A DNA stretch of 52,613 nt from an uncultured Bacilli bacterium (GCA_947599835.1 CANQFQ010000005.1:64001-116613); one strand, 5' to 3'; numbered from the stretch's first letter, positions 26,944-36,965 are shown. The notes: generated by a model from the sequence alone, not told the origin. Program-made: numbers and translations.

Positions 26944-28004
26944 TCTTGAATGGCCTGTGTTTTTTTCGAACATAAAAAGATAATTTTACCTGTTGGATGG
27001 GCTTTTTTTCGGCCGACTCTACCACTTATTTGAATTAAAGTTTTTAAATCAAATAAAGGATGCTGTGCTTCGTAGACAATCACTTGGACATCATCAATGG
27101 TAATGCCTCTTTCTAAAATGGTGGTTGTTACAATGATTTTTCTTTTATTTTCTTTAAATTCTTGAATCACTCGATATTTATTGGCTGTATTTGAAGCAAC
27201 AAAAGAAAGATGTAATACTTTTGCTAAATGATTTCCTATTTCAATGGTCGGAACAAATACGAATACCCGTTGTTTTTTTAAATAAAATTGATGTAAACAT
27301 TCTTTTAACTTTTTAACTTTATTAAAGAAAAAAACTTTTTGAATTGTAGGAATCGGAAGATCATAATTATGAAATCTACGATTCACTTCTACATGATTTG
27401 GAATTTTTCTTAAAAATTTTTGATTAAATGTGGCGGATAAATAAATGATACTATTTTTACAAGAACGCTTTAAAAAATATTCGCTATAATAGGGAAAAGC
27501 ATCCGCTTCATCAAGAATCAATAAATCAAAATATTGATGATAACGATATAATTGATAGGTCGTTAAAACAATGATTTGACCGCTTAATTTTTGTGTATGT
27601 CCGCCATATACTGCTGCAATATCTACACTAGGATAATCTTTTTTTAAACGATGATAAATTTCGATGACAACATCTTTTCTTGGAATGGTAAAACCAATGA
27701 TTTTCCCTTGATTTAAAAAATATTCTATCGATGGATATACTAATTCAGTTTTCCCTGCACCACAAACCGCATGAACTAAAACAGATTGCTGATGACTGAC
27801 AAAAAAATAAATTTCTTTGGCGGCCTTTTGTTGCGTTGCAGTGAGTGGATAATCAATCTGAGCTTTTATTAGGGGCTGATTAGAATAATTTTCTTTCGTA
27901 ATCTCTTGACTTTTAAGTAATATGCATTTACGACAATAGGGTTGATGATGAAGATATCCAATATAACGCTTTTCTTTGTTATTACAATTTTTGCAAACAA
28001 ACAC
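26901..28004 (-). CDS. comFA: ComFA-like DNA helicase
   Basis: This 367-residue superfamily 2 ATPase drives DNA import in competence. It has an N-terminal four-Cys zinc finger (CKNCN, CRKC), Walker A CGAGKTE, DEAD box LDEADAF, motif III LSATF and motif VI QISGRVGR. The start is GTG behind AAGGAGGG. It is shorter than the 463-residue Bacillus protein mainly at the N-terminus, but all helicase motifs are present. It is cotranscribed with comFC. Confidence 0.92.
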   Translation of the reverse strand: MFVCKNCNNKEKRYIGYLHHQPYCRKCILLKSQEITKENYSNQPLIKAQIDYPLTATQQKAAKEIYFFVSHQQSVLVHAVCGAGKTELVYPSIEYFLNQGKIIGFTIPRKDVVIEIYHRLKKDYPSVDIAAVYGGHTQKLSGQIIVLTTYQLYRYHQYFDLLILDEADAFPYYSEYFLKRSCKNSIIYLSATFNQKFLRKIPNHVEVNRRFHNYDLPIPTIQKVFFFNKVKKLKECLHQFYLKKQRVFVFVPTIEIGNHLAKVLHLSFVASNTANKYRVIQEFKENKRKIIVTTTILERGITIDDVQVIVYEAQHPLFDLKTLIQISGRVGRKKAHPTGKIIFLCSKKTQAIQECIHQLKLKNNTTV

Positions 28005-28104
28005 GAAAATCCCTCCTTACTATTATTAATAGTAAAAAAAATTAAAATGACTTTTTTTAGCCTGCAAAAAATGATAAGATTATATTCGGCAAGGAGAGGA
28101 TGGT

Positions 28105-28401
28105 ATGGAAAAAATAAGTGTTGAAAAATTAAAAGAATGGGCGCTCAATCTTAAATTGGACATGAGCGATAGTCAATATGCAACTTTACAAGATGAATTT
28201 GACATCTTACTTCGGCAAATGGATCGAATTAATCAAACGATAGATACAACCCATGTTGTACCGATGTCTTTTCCTTTTGATGTGACTTTTACAAATCTAA
28301 GAGATGATGATGAAGTAGAAGAAAGTCATCGAGATGAAATTTTAAAAAATGCCCATGAAGTGATGGATGGACAAATTAAAATTCATAAGGTGGTGGAATA
28401 A
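28105..28401 (+). CDS. gatC: Asp/Glu-tRNA(Asn/Gln) amidotransferase subunit C
   Basis: This 98-residue subunit stabilises GatA and GatB. It has the central LLRQMDRINQTIDTT helix and the PMSFPFD segment. AAGGAGAGG precedes the ATG. GatA starts two bases after its stop, so the three gat genes form one operon. Confidence 0.9.
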   Translation: MEKISVEKLKEWALNLKLDMSDSQYATLQDEFDILLRQMDRINQTIDTTHVVPMSFPFDVTFTNLRDDDEVEESHRDEILKNAHEVMDGQIKIHKVVE

Positions 28402-28403
28402 CG

Positions 28404-29852
28404 ATGGGCTATTTAGATCAAAGTTTAGAAAAAATCCACCAAGATTTGAAAGAACATAAAGTAACTGTGACAAAACTAGTAGAGGAAGCCATTGAAAAGG
28501 CAACAAAACTACAAAAAGAATGTAATGCCTTCGTTACTTTTACTACTGAAGATGCTTTACAAAAAGCAAAAGAATTAGATCAAAAAGAAATCACCGAAAA
28601 TCTCTTTTTCGGTATTCCATTTGCGATTAAAGATAATTATGCCACTAAAAATGTTTTAAGTACTGGATCCAGTCGTATTTTAAACAATTATTTACCTATT
28701 TATGAATCTACTGCAACGGATTTATTAAATCATGCCGATGCGATCTCGATTGGTAAAACCGTATTAGATGAACTAGCTATGGGAGGCAGCGGATTAAGTG
28801 GAGCAACAGGAGTCGTGAAGAACCCATTAGATCCTCAACGCTTAATTGGAGGATCTTCTGCTGGAAGTTGTGCGGCTGTTACTGCGGGTGTTGTCCCTTT
28901 TGCTTTAGGTAGTGATACAGGAGATTCTGTAAGAAAACCAGCATCTTTTGGTGGTATTGTAGGGTTTAAACCTACCTGGGGAAGAATTTCTCGATTTGGT
29001 TTATATCCTTTTGCACCTTCCTTAGATACGGTGGCCTTTTTTACGAGAAATGTCAAAGATAGTGCTTATGCTTTTGATATCCTAAATGGTTATGATAATA
29101 AGGATATGACCTCGTTTAATTTTCCAAAAGAAAAGGTTTATTCTAAAATCGATGGAAACTTAAAATCGCCTAAAATTGCGGTTTTGAAAGAAATTTATGA
29201 AACCATTTCAAATCCAGAAATAAAAAACAAATTTGATCATTTTTTCAATCAATGTAAAAAGCTAGGTATTCAAGTCGATTTGATTTCCATCGATAAAAAA
29301 TTATATGATACGATTTATGCCACTTATATGATATTATCTTGTAGCGAAGCTACATCGAATAATGCAAATTTAGATGGGGTGAATTTTGGAAACTATCAAG
29401 ATGGCAATGATATTGATAAAGCAATCATTGCCACACGAACCAATGGTTTTGGTGAATTGATTAAAAGACGTTTTATTTTTGGTAGTTATTTCTTAAGCAA
29501 AGAAAATCAAGATAAAATGTTTCTTAAAGCCAAAAAACTTCGTCGTTTAATTGTTGAAGATGTCAATCGAATTTTAAATCAATATGATGCCATCGTTTTA
29601 CCGGCTTCAGGAAATATAGCACCCTTATTTGAAGAAGTCAATCCTACCGATCGTTTATCCGATGAATATTTATTATTAGAAAATCATATGGCCATTGCCA
29701 ATTTTGGCGGATTACCTAGTATTACTATTCCTTGTATTGAACATGAAGGTTTACCTATTGGTATCAATATTACTGGAAAAGCTTTCCAAGATAAGGAAGT
29801 CTTAAATTTAGCTTATGCCTTAGAAAAAATGATAGGAGGGAACAAAAAATGA
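28404..29852 (+). CDS. gatA: Asp/Glu-tRNA(Asn/Gln) amidotransferase subunit A
   Basis: This 482-residue amidase-signature subunit releases ammonia from Gln for amidation of mischarged tRNA. The catalytic Lys is in FAIKDNYATK; cis-Ser is in GGSSAGSC; the nucleophile Ser is in SDTGDSVRKPASF, where the usual TGGSIRQPAS has Asp and Lys changes that leave the Ser. It overlaps gatB by four bases. Confidence 0.96.
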   Translation: MGYLDQSLEKIHQDLKEHKVTVTKLVEEAIEKATKLQKECNAFVTFTTEDALQKAKELDQKEITENLFFGIPFAIKDNYATKNVLSTGSSRILNNYLPIYESTATDLLNHADAISIGKTVLDELAMGGSGLSGATGVVKNPLDPQRLIGGSSAGSCAAVTAGVVPFALGSDTGDSVRKPASFGGIVGFKPTWGRISRFGLYPFAPSLDTVAFFTRNVKDSAYAFDILNGYDNKDMTSFNFPKEKVYSKIDGNLKSPKIAVLKEIYETISNPEIKNKFDHFFNQCKKLGIQVDLISIDKKLYDTIYATYMILSCSEATSNNANLDGVNFGNYQDGNDIDKAIIATRTNGFGELIKRRFIFGSYFLSKENQDKMFLKAKKLRRLIVEDVNRILNQYDAIVLPASGNIAPLFEEVNPTDRLSDEYLLLENHMAIANFGGLPSITIPCIEHEGLPIGINITGKAFQDKEVLNLAYALEKMIGGNKK

Positions 29853-31282
29853 ATTTTGAAACAGTCATCGGAATTGAAATTCACCTCCAATTAAAAACCA
29901 AAACAAAAATGTTTTCTCCGGCTTTAAATGTTTCTAAAGAAATACCAAACACACACGTTCATCCCATTGATATGGGATTTCCTGGCACCTTACCTAGAGT
30001 TAACAAAAAAGCGGTGGAATTATCGTTAATTGCTTGTCAAGCCTTACATTGTGAAATTGATGATTGTTTGCATTTTGATCGTAAAAATTATTTTTATGCC
30101 GATTTACCTAAAGGATTTCAAATTACGCAAAATGAAAGACCAATCGGAAAAAACGGATATATTACGATAACCATAGAAGGTAAAGAAAAAGAAATTGGTA
30201 TTGAACGCGTTCATATGGAAGAAGATACTGCAAAACAATTACATTATTCAACATTTACATTGTTAGATTATAATCGATGTGGCGTTCCACTAATTGAAAT
30301 TGTTTCCAAACCGCACATTCGTAGCGGGCAAGAAGCAGCTGCGTATGTTGAACAATTAAGAAATATTTTATTATACTTAGATGTTTCTGATTGTAAAATG
30401 GAAGAAGGATCGCTGCGTTGTGATGTGAACGTTTCCATCCGTCCTTATGGACAAAAGGAATTTGGAACGAAAGTAGAAATTAAAAATTTAAATTCCATTA
30501 GTAATGTAGAAAAAGCGATAGATTATGAAGTGAAACGACAAAAGGCATTATATTTAAAAGGACAACCAATTGAAATGGAAACAAGACGTTTCGATGAAGC
30601 GAGCAAAACCACCATTTTAATGCGTAAAAAAACGAGTGCCGTCGATTATAAATATTTTACCGAAGATAACATTATGCCAATTCAATTAGATAAAGAATGG
30701 GTCAAACAAGTCACTTCTAATTTACCAGAATTACCACATCAAAAAGAAATTCGTTATCAAAAAGAATATGGTTTATCTAGTTATGATGCTAAAGTATTAA
30801 CCTCAAATAAATCCATGATGCTTTATTTTGAACAATTAGTAAAATTTTATCATAATTATAAAATTATGGCCAATTGGGTTATTGTTGAAATGCTAGGTTA
30901 TCTCAATAAGAATAACCAAACCTTCGAACAAATCAAAATGAAGCCTCAAGAATTAGCTCAAATGGTTCAATATATTGATGAAGGAAAAATTTCTTCAAAG
31001 CAAGCGAAAGATGTGTTTGAACACTTAATGTGTTCTGAAAAAACTGTCGATGAAATCATAAAAGAATTAAATATAGTACAAATTAGTGATGATCATCTAT
31101 TGTTAGAAGTCATTCATGCCGTATTCAACGAATTTCCTTCTTCCATCGAAGATTATTTTGCTGGTAAAGATCGCGCTTTTGGCTTTATGATTGGTCAAAT
31201 CATGAAAAAAACAAAAGGTCAAGCAAATCCAAATAAAGTCAATCAACTATTAAGGCAAGAATTGGAAAAATTCAAAAAATAA
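29849..31282 (+). CDS. gatB: Asp/Glu-tRNA(Asn/Gln) amidotransferase subunit B
   Basis: This 477-residue kinase-like subunit phosphorylates the misacylated tRNA. IGIEIHLQL, FDRKNYFYADLPKGFQI, RVHMEEDTAK and CDVNVSIRP are the conserved blocks, and the C-terminal YqeY-like tail is present. It is the third gene of gatCAB, with AGGAGGG upstream. The operon implies that Gln-tRNA and perhaps Asn-tRNA are made indirectly. Confidence 0.97.
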   Translation: MNFETVIGIEIHLQLKTKTKMFSPALNVSKEIPNTHVHPIDMGFPGTLPRVNKKAVELSLIACQALHCEIDDCLHFDRKNYFYADLPKGFQITQNERPIGKNGYITITIEGKEKEIGIERVHMEEDTAKQLHYSTFTLLDYNRCGVPLIEIVSKPHIRSGQEAAAYVEQLRNILLYLDVSDCKMEEGSLRCDVNVSIRPYGQKEFGTKVEIKNLNSISNVEKAIDYEVKRQKALYLKGQPIEMETRRFDEASKTTILMRKKTSAVDYKYFTEDNIMPIQLDKEWVKQVTSNLPELPHQKEIRYQKEYGLSSYDAKVLTSNKSMMLYFEQLVKFYHNYKIMANWVIVEMLGYLNKNNQTFEQIKMKPQELAQMVQYIDEGKISSKQAKDVFEHLMCSEKTVDEIIKELNIVQISDDHLLLEVIHAVFNEFPSSIEDYFAGKDRAFGFMIGQIMKKTKGQANPNKVNQLLRQELEKFKK

Positions 31283-31336
31283 TCTTTTAATAAAACAAAT
31301 AAAAATATCCAAACTAACGTTGAGGTGACTGTTAGC

Positions 31337-31528
31337 ATGGATAATCAATCATTTAATGAAAAAAGTAAAAAGACTTTGAATGAAATCGGACAAGAAGATA
31401 CCCTTTTTGAAGAAATTCAAATAGGTCCTCAAGAAGAGCCGATTGTTCATGATTTTAAAATAGACATTCCAAAATATCGGCGTTATATTCGAAAACAAAG
31501 TCAAATGAAAAGATGTGCAAAAAAATAA
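31337..31528 (+). CDS. Small charged hypothetical protein
   Basis: Not recognised. It has 63 residues with no membrane helix, is acidic in the middle (EIGQEDTLFEEIQIG) and very basic at the end (KYRRYIRKQSQMKRCAKK), suggesting contact with nucleic acid. The ATG at 31337 follows TGAGGTGAC, the ribosome binding site style of this genome. It lies 54 bases after gatB and is closed by a strong terminator. Confidence 0.55.
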   Translation: MDNQSFNEKSKKTLNEIGQEDTLFEEIQIGPQEEPIVHDFKIDIPKYRRYIRKQSQMKRCAKK

Positions 31529-31581
31529 GGGCTGTTGGAAAACTCAAGGTAAAAAATTGAGTTTTCAACAGTCCTTTTTTT
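31529..31581. terminator. Bidirectional terminator between the small gene and the ABC transporter gene
   Basis: GGGCTGTTGGAAAACTCAA (31529-31547) pairs with TTGAGTTTTCAACAGTCC (31557-31574), followed by seven T on the plus strand. Confidence 0.92.
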
Positions 31582-31586
31582 ATTCT

Positions 31587-34319
31587 TTATTCTGTTCTTA
31601 ATGCATCTACTGGATCTTTTTTCGAGGCAATTCGAGCAGGAATTAAACCTGAAATCAAAGTTAAAGTAATACTAATCGCAACCATAATAACTGCCGTTAA
31701 TAACGTTAATTTTGCAATTTGAGGAATCGGTGCAATATGCCGTACAATGGCATTCACTATCACTGTTAAAAGATAAGTAACTGTAATTCCAAGCACTCCA
31801 GCAAGGCCTCCAATAATAAAGGATTCTGCCGTAAATAATCTTGAAACATCTTTCTTACGACCACCTAAAGAACGAATGACACCAATTTCTTTAATTCTTT
31901 CAATAACGGATACATAAGTAATAATCGCAATCATTACCGTTGATACCACAAGAGATAAGGCCGTAAATGCAACTAATGCAATGGTAATCATATTAATCAT
32001 TTCATTAATAATGGCAATGACGATAGATAAACTATCCGTGTAAATAATTTCTTCACGTTCTTCGCTAGTTAACACTTTATTTGTAGAAAGTGTGATATCT
32101 TCTTGACTATTCCATTTTTTCAAATAATTCGTAACTGAATCTTTGAGCGTAAAATCTTTTGGATAAATGGAAATCGCATTAGGTCGATTGAGTCCTCCAA
32201 TTTCTCTTAACGTTAAAGTATAAGTAGAAATTTGGCTTGTAGGATTCGATCCTCCCATCATAATTCCTAATAAAGCGGTCATCGCATTGGTGTTGCCAAC
32301 AGCCGCTTGACCTTGAGTTAATTGTCCTTCAAAATAATAATTATATGAATAAATCATAGATGGTGTTTCCGCATTTAATGGAGTATAACCTAAACTTGAT
32401 TTGATCGAAGTATAAGCGTTTGCTCCATGTTCGACTAAATATTGAACGACTCTTGAATCTTGACTATCTTTTAAATATTTTTGAGTAAATTTTGGCGTAT
32501 AATAAATTCCGCTTTGTAAACAACCATAGGAAGTTCCCTTTTTAGGACGAAGTATCGCCGTAATTTTTAATTCTACCGCTTCTTCTTTCATACTATCTTC
32601 TACTTCATAATGATAAGTAAATGGAGCAGATGCATATCCTAAATCATCGGTAGATTTTTCGGTATAAACGACTGTATTTGGATAATAAACAAATTTTTTA
32701 TTTAACAATTCATCGTAACTAAACTCAGGTTTATCAAATCTCGTATCTTTAGCAACGCTATCAATCGCAGTATAAATAATGTTGAAGAATTCGCTTTGAC
32801 TGAAATAACCGAGTTGAGCCAATAATAAGTCGGTCAATTGGGTATTTTCGTTGACTACAATCATAATTTCATTAGCTTCTGTAGCAATTTTACTTTTTTC
32901 TTTAGAAGAAATGATATCATATTGTTCCGCAATAAAACTTTCATTTTCAACGGCTTGATTAAATGTATTCGATAGTGTCGCAATATAGCCTGAATAAGGA
33001 CCTAAATCTGTTTGTTCTAACATTGAAGTATACATACTTATAATGGCACTTAAGGATAAATTTCGATTTTGAATCTTATATCGATCTTCACCTTGAAGGT
33101 CAATATCCGTATAAATATTATTCGAAACATCAATACCATAATAAGAAGTGATAGAGGAATAATAAGATTTAGGCATATCATGTAAAAATTGAATATAATC
33201 CTCTGTAATATTGTTACTAATTTTTAAACTTTCAAAATCATTCTTACTAGAAATTAAACGATCAATAATGGAATCTACATCTACATATCCATTTTTAATC
33301 GATTCTTTTAGTGCTTCTTGTTTGGTTGTTTGTGAAGAAGTTTCCATTAATAAATCTAAATTCATAGCTTCTTCAGTAATTTGTATTGGATTGCCTGATA
33401 ACATATCTTCTTGCATATCATTAATATAGGAACGAACGCCTGTTGATAAAGATAATACGGAAGCCACACCAATAATTCCGATGGATCCTGCAATACAAAC
33501 CATTGCTGTTCGTTTAAATTTAGAACGCAAATTACGAGCGGATAATTTAAATGCACTTAAAAAAGAAAGTTTAGATTTTTTTGAATCATCTTTAGCGTTG
33601 GTTTGCGAGGATATCGGCTTTGTGCTCTTTTCCTCAGTATCATTCAAAGGATTCGAATCAGAGGTAACTACTCCATCTAATAAAGTAACAATTCTAGTTG
33701 AATATTTATCAGCAATATCTGGATTGTGCGTTACCATAATAACTAATCGATTTTTAGAAATTTCCTTGATTAAATCCATAATTTGTATTGAAGTTTTGGT
33801 ATCCAATGCACCCGTAGGTTCATCGGCTAATAAAATGTCAGGTTCATTCACTAATGCTCTAGCGATAGCAACTCTTTGGCATTGTCCACCAGAAAGTTGA
33901 TTCGGCTTTTTATTGTACTCTCCTTGTAATCCTACTTTATCCAAAGCTTCTTTTGCTTTTTGTATTCTTTCTTCTTTTCCCATTCCAGCAATAGTCAAAG
34001 CTAATTCTACATTTTCCAAAATGGTTTGATGAGGAATTAAATTATAACTTTGAAAAATAAACCCTATTCGATGATTTCGATAAGTATCCCAATCGCGATC
34101 AGAATAATTTTTCGTACTAATGTTATCAATAATTAAATCACCTGTAGTATAATGATCTAATCCACCAATGATATTTAATAATGTGGTTTTCCCACACCCA
34201 GAAGGACCAAGAATAGAAACAAACTCATTATTTCTAAAAGAAATCGAAATTCCTTTTAAAGCATGAACTTTATTATTTGCAACAACATAATCTTTAGTGA
34301 TATTTGTTAATTTAAGCAT
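31587..34319 (-). CDS. MacB-like ABC transporter, ATPase fused to FtsX-type permease
   Basis: The protein has about 910 residues. The ATPase domain (about 1-225) has Walker A GPSGCGKTT, Q-loop FIFQSYNL, signature LSGGQCQRVA and Walker B ILLADEPTG. After a linker a first membrane helix (about 275-295) leads to an extracellular domain of about 480 residues. Three C-terminal helices form the FtsX core (VIERIKEIGVIRSLGGRKKDV, IPARIASKKDPVDALR). Such type VII systems export peptides or lipoproteins or relay mechanical force across the envelope. Clustered starts exist (34328, 34325, 34319); 34319 gives the family start MLKLTNITKDY. An extended -10 TGCTATAAT lies upstream. The substrate is unknown. 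Confidence 0.93.
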   Translation of the reverse strand: MLKLTNITKDYVVANNKVHALKGISISFRNNEFVSILGPSGCGKTTLLNIIGGLDHYTTGDLIIDNISTKNYSDRDWDTYRNHRIGFIFQSYNLIPHQTILENVELALTIAGMGKEERIQKAKEALDKVGLQGEYNKKPNQLSGGQCQRVAIARALVNEPDILLADEPTGALDTKTSIQIMDLIKEISKNRLVIMVTHNPDIADKYSTRIVTLLDGVVTSDSNPLNDTEEKSTKPISSQTNAKDDSKKSKLSFLSAFKLSARNLRSKFKRTAMVCIAGSIGIIGVASVLSLSTGVRSYINDMQEDMLSGNPIQITEEAMNLDLLMETSSQTTKQEALKESIKNGYVDVDSIIDRLISSKNDFESLKISNNITEDYIQFLHDMPKSYYSSITSYYGIDVSNNIYTDIDLQGEDRYKIQNRNLSLSAIISMYTSMLEQTDLGPYSGYIATLSNTFNQAVENESFIAEQYDIISSKEKSKIATEANEIMIVVNENTQLTDLLLAQLGYFSQSEFFNIIYTAIDSVAKDTRFDKPEFSYDELLNKKFVYYPNTVVYTEKSTDDLGYASAPFTYHYEVEDSMKEEAVELKITAILRPKKGTSYGCLQSGIYYTPKFTQKYLKDSQDSRVVQYLVEHGANAYTSIKSSLGYTPLNAETPSMIYSYNYYFEGQLTQGQAAVGNTNAMTALLGIMMGGSNPTSQISTYTLTLREIGGLNRPNAISIYPKDFTLKDSVTNYLKKWNSQEDITLSTNKVLTSEEREEIIYTDSLSIVIAIINEMINMITIALVAFTALSLVVSTVMIAIITYVSVIERIKEIGVIRSLGGRKKDVSRLFTAESFIIGGLAGVLGITVTYLLTVIVNAIVRHIAPIPQIAKLTLLTAVIMVAISITLTLISGLIPARIASKKDPVDALRTE

Positions 34320-34417
34320 ATGCATCATTCCCCTTCTTTATAATTATAAATAATTATAGCACAATTTATTGAGAATAAAATATTTATAAACAATTATTTT
34401 TTAATAGCATCTAAGCG

Positions 34418-34425
34418 GCACAAAA
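34418..34425. repeat. Left target-site duplication of the IS66 array
   Basis: GCACAAAA directly before the left terminal repeat, matching 39520-39527. Eight bases is the known IS66 value. Confidence 0.9.
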
Positions 34426-34450
34426 GTATAGGTCAAAAATTAACACCCTC
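34426..34450 (+). repeat. IS66 left terminal inverted repeat
   Basis: Starts GTATAGGTCAAAAATTAACA; it matches the reverse complement of the right end except for a few bases. Confidence 0.85.
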
Positions 34451-34505
34451 CAAATAAATATAAAAAAATGGTATCCTCATTGTACATAACAAGGAGGATT
34501 TTTTA

Positions 34506-34877
34506 ATGGGAAGATATTATACAGATCAAGAGAGATACGAATTTTGTAGAAAATATAGGTTATCCAAGAAAACCATTAGTGAATTTGCCAATGAAAATGG
34601 AATAAATAGACATACATTTGGGGATTGGTTAAATGCATATGGAAATATTGATGGCAAATTCATTAATATCAAAGACACATGTGAAAATGAAAATGAAATA
34701 GTAAAAACTAAAGATTATCGTGTTAATGTACTTGATGAAATGGCCAAGGTAAAAAAAAGCAATCATTTTTCACGATTTGATCATAGCATAGTTGTAATAG
34801 AAATTAGAGACATCAAAATCACAACATCGTTAGAACAAGCAGAGGTATTGCTAGGAAGGATATTGGGAAATGATTGA
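34506..34877 (+). CDS. tnpA: IS66 TnpA-like helix-turn-helix protein, copy 1
   Basis: This 123-residue accessory protein has a helix-turn-helix pattern at about 9-40 (YEFCRKYRLSKKTISEFAN, then GINRHTFGDWLNAYG). The C-terminal part (VVIEIRDIKITTS) resembles other IS66 OrfA proteins. AAGGAGG precedes the ATG. It overlaps tnpB by eight bases. All three genes are required for IS66 movement in studied members. Confidence 0.85.
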   Translation: MGRYYTDQERYEFCRKYRLSKKTISEFANENGINRHTFGDWLNAYGNIDGKFINIKDTCENENEIVKTKDYRVNVLDEMAKVKKSNHFSRFDHSIVVIEIRDIKITTSLEQAEVLLGRILGND

Positions 34878-35217
34878 TTTTAGGAATTGTAAAAACATAT
34901 ATGTATATTCAGAATTTATAGATATGAGATTTGGAATTAAGAAGTTACAATTTTTAGTTGGAGTAAATTTTACAAATAGTGAGATAAGAAATTCAGTGTT
35001 TATATTTTGCTCTTCAAAAGAAAACCAAATAAAAATATATTATGAAGATGACTATGGGAGTTGGCTTTTACAAAATAAATTACATGATGGGAAATTCAAA
35101 TGGCCAAAGTTGACAAATAATAAGACAATAACAAAACAACAACTAATAGGATTATGTAAGGGTCTTGAAGTAATAGAATCAGATAGACCACAGGCAAAAG
35201 AATATTCATATTATTGA
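34870..35217 (+). CDS. tnpB: IS66 TnpB (Orf2-like), copy 1
   Basis: This 115-residue IS66 Orf2 protein has the family pattern: YSEFIDMRFGIKKL, NSVFIFCSSKENQIKI, YYEDDYGSWLLQNKL and GKFKWP. Its biochemical role is not known. It is translationally coupled to tnpA. Confidence 0.9.
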   Translation: MIDFRNCKNIYVYSEFIDMRFGIKKLQFLVGVNFTNSEIRNSVFIFCSSKENQIKIYYEDDYGSWLLQNKLHDGKFKWPKLTNNKTITKQQLIGLCKGLEVIESDRPQAKEYSYY

Positions 35218-35243
35218 TAAAGCAAAAACATCAAAAAAATTTT

Positions 35244-35274
35244 TTTAGTCTATATACAAAGTATATAGACTAAA
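35244..35274 (+). promoter_or_regulatory. Perfect hairpin upstream of tnpC, copy 1
   Basis: TTTAGTCTATATAC (35244-35257), loop AAA, GTATATAGACTAAA (35261-35274). A TATAAT follows at 35289-35294. It may limit transposase expression by attenuation or act as a protein site. No long U-run follows. Confidence 0.6.
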
Positions 35275-35322
35275 TTTGTTTTTTATGTTATAATTAAAGG
35301 CGAAAAAAGTGAGAAAAGAAAC

Positions 35323-36927
35323 ATGACTAGTAATGAAGAACTTTTGCAAATAATTAAACAATTAAGAGATGAAAATAAACAGTTAAGTGAAGCAAATAAA
35401 GAGCTTAATCAAGAATTAAAAGAAACAAAAGATAAACTTAATGAGACTGAATTGAAATTATATAAGGCCAATCAACAGTTAAATGAAGTATTATTAAAAA
35501 TAGCTGATTTACAAGAAAAAGAAAAAATATCAAGAACTAGCACTATTATTCCAAAATCAGAAAGAGTTAAAAATATTGTTCTTAATGAAACTGAAGAAAC
35601 TTTAAAAGAAGAGAAAGAGAAAAGAGCTAGTAACAAAGGCAAAAAATATAAAAAGAAAGCTTTTGATTATGAAAAATATGTTACTGAAACAAGAATCATT
35701 GAGCCCGATGAGAAAACATGTCCAACATGTGGAACTACTTTGGTTGAAGCAAGTAGCAAAGTAAGATATGTAGTTGAGATTGTTCCTGAGCAAATAAAAG
35801 TGACTAAATTAATAAAGAAAAGCATGAAATGTCCAAATTGTAATAAAAAAGATAACAAAATATATTATCCATTAGCAGATCCATTTAGTGGCAGTATATT
35901 ATCAACATCATTATTAAGTTATATTTTATATTACAAATATGAATTAGGCGTTCCTTTTGAGCATTTAGCCAATCATATGACTAAAACTGTAGGATTTGAA
36001 ATAACAAAGCAAAATCTTGCTAATTATGTTGCTAAAGGTGCTAAAATGCTAGAGAAAATATATTTACAAATGCTTGATGATCTTAAGAGCTCAAATTCCA
36101 AAGTCTTACATTCAGATGAAACGACATTAGTTGTAAGTCGTAAACCTGAAGATGACAAAAATAGGAAAGAAAGTTATGTTTATGTCTATACTTCTAGTTA
36201 TTATGATAAAAACCAAATACGAATTTATGATTTCCATGAATCAAGAAGTATTGGCAAAACAACTAAATGGCTTAAAGATTATTCAGGATACATAATTTGT
36301 GATGCTTATGTAGGATATGATGCATTAGTTAAATCTAATCCTAATATAAAATTACAAAGATGTTGGGCTCATGTTAGACGAAGATTTGCTAGCATTGTCA
36401 AGAATCTTCCTAAAGCAAAAAGAGAAGATTCTGATGCCTATAAAATTCTTTTAAAAATAGGGCAACTATTTAAATTTGAAAAAGAATATAGGGCAGATAA
36501 TTTAACACCAGATCAAATCTTAGAAAAAAGAAAAGGGCCAGAAATTCAACAAATAAAAAATGAATTGGAACAACAACTTTCTGGAATCACTCCTCATCCA
36601 AATTCTGCTTTAGCTGAGGCCATTAACTATACCAAGAACTGTTGGGATGATTTGTTTACTTATTTAGAAGATGGACATTTAGAAATGACCAACAACAATG
36701 CAGAAAGAGCTGTTAAACCATTTGTAGTTAGAAGAAAAGTATTTCAAACTTCTGGATCATATGCTGGTGCTAAATATACAACAATAATATTTTCTATTAT
36801 TCAAACAGCCCTTATCAACAATCTCAATATTGAAAAATATTTGAATTATATTTTTACAAACATCAATAAACCAGTTGATGAACTTTTACCATACTCAAAA
36901 GAAATTAGGAAAAATATTGGAAATTAA
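35323..36927 (+). CDS. tnpC: IS66 family transposase TnpC, copy 1
   Basis: This 534-residue DDE transposase has an N-terminal coiled coil (about 4-65), a zinc-binding motif (Cys133, Cys136, Cys170, Cys173) and a catalytic core with Asp265 (HSDETT), Asp327 (ICDAYVGYD) and Glu461 (NNNAERAVKP). The C-terminal IS66 segment is present. It looks intact. The ribosome binding site is weak (GTGAGAAAAGAAAC), in keeping with low transposase output. Confidence 0.95.
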   Translation: MTSNEELLQIIKQLRDENKQLSEANKELNQELKETKDKLNETELKLYKANQQLNEVLLKIADLQEKEKISRTSTIIPKSERVKNIVLNETEETLKEEKEKRASNKGKKYKKKAFDYEKYVTETRIIEPDEKTCPTCGTTLVEASSKVRYVVEIVPEQIKVTKLIKKSMKCPNCNKKDNKIYYPLADPFSGSILSTSLLSYILYYKYELGVPFEHLANHMTKTVGFEITKQNLANYVAKGAKMLEKIYLQMLDDLKSSNSKVLHSDETTLVVSRKPEDDKNRKESYVYVYTSSYYDKNQIRIYDFHESRSIGKTTKWLKDYSGYIICDAYVGYDALVKSNPNIKLQRCWAHVRRRFASIVKNLPKAKREDSDAYKILLKIGQLFKFEKEYRADNLTPDQILEKRKGPEIQQIKNELEQQLSGITPHPNSALAEAINYTKNCWDDLFTYLEDGHLEMTNNNAERAVKPFVVRRKVFQTSGSYAGAKYTTIIFSIIQTALINNLNIEKYLNYIFTNINKPVDELLPYSKEIRKNIGN

Positions 36928-36962
36928 AATCAGTCCAAGATAGCTCAAGACTGATTTTTTTA
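36926..36962 (+). terminator. Terminator after tnpC, copy 1
   Basis: AAAATCAGTC (36926-36935) pairs with GACTGATTTT (36949-36958), then T. Confidence 0.8.
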
Positions 36963-36965
36963 TAT

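Noticed and set aside
26901-26973. Frameshift joining comFA and comFC
   Set aside because: Both proteins are complete with their own motifs; overlapping ends are normal in this pair.
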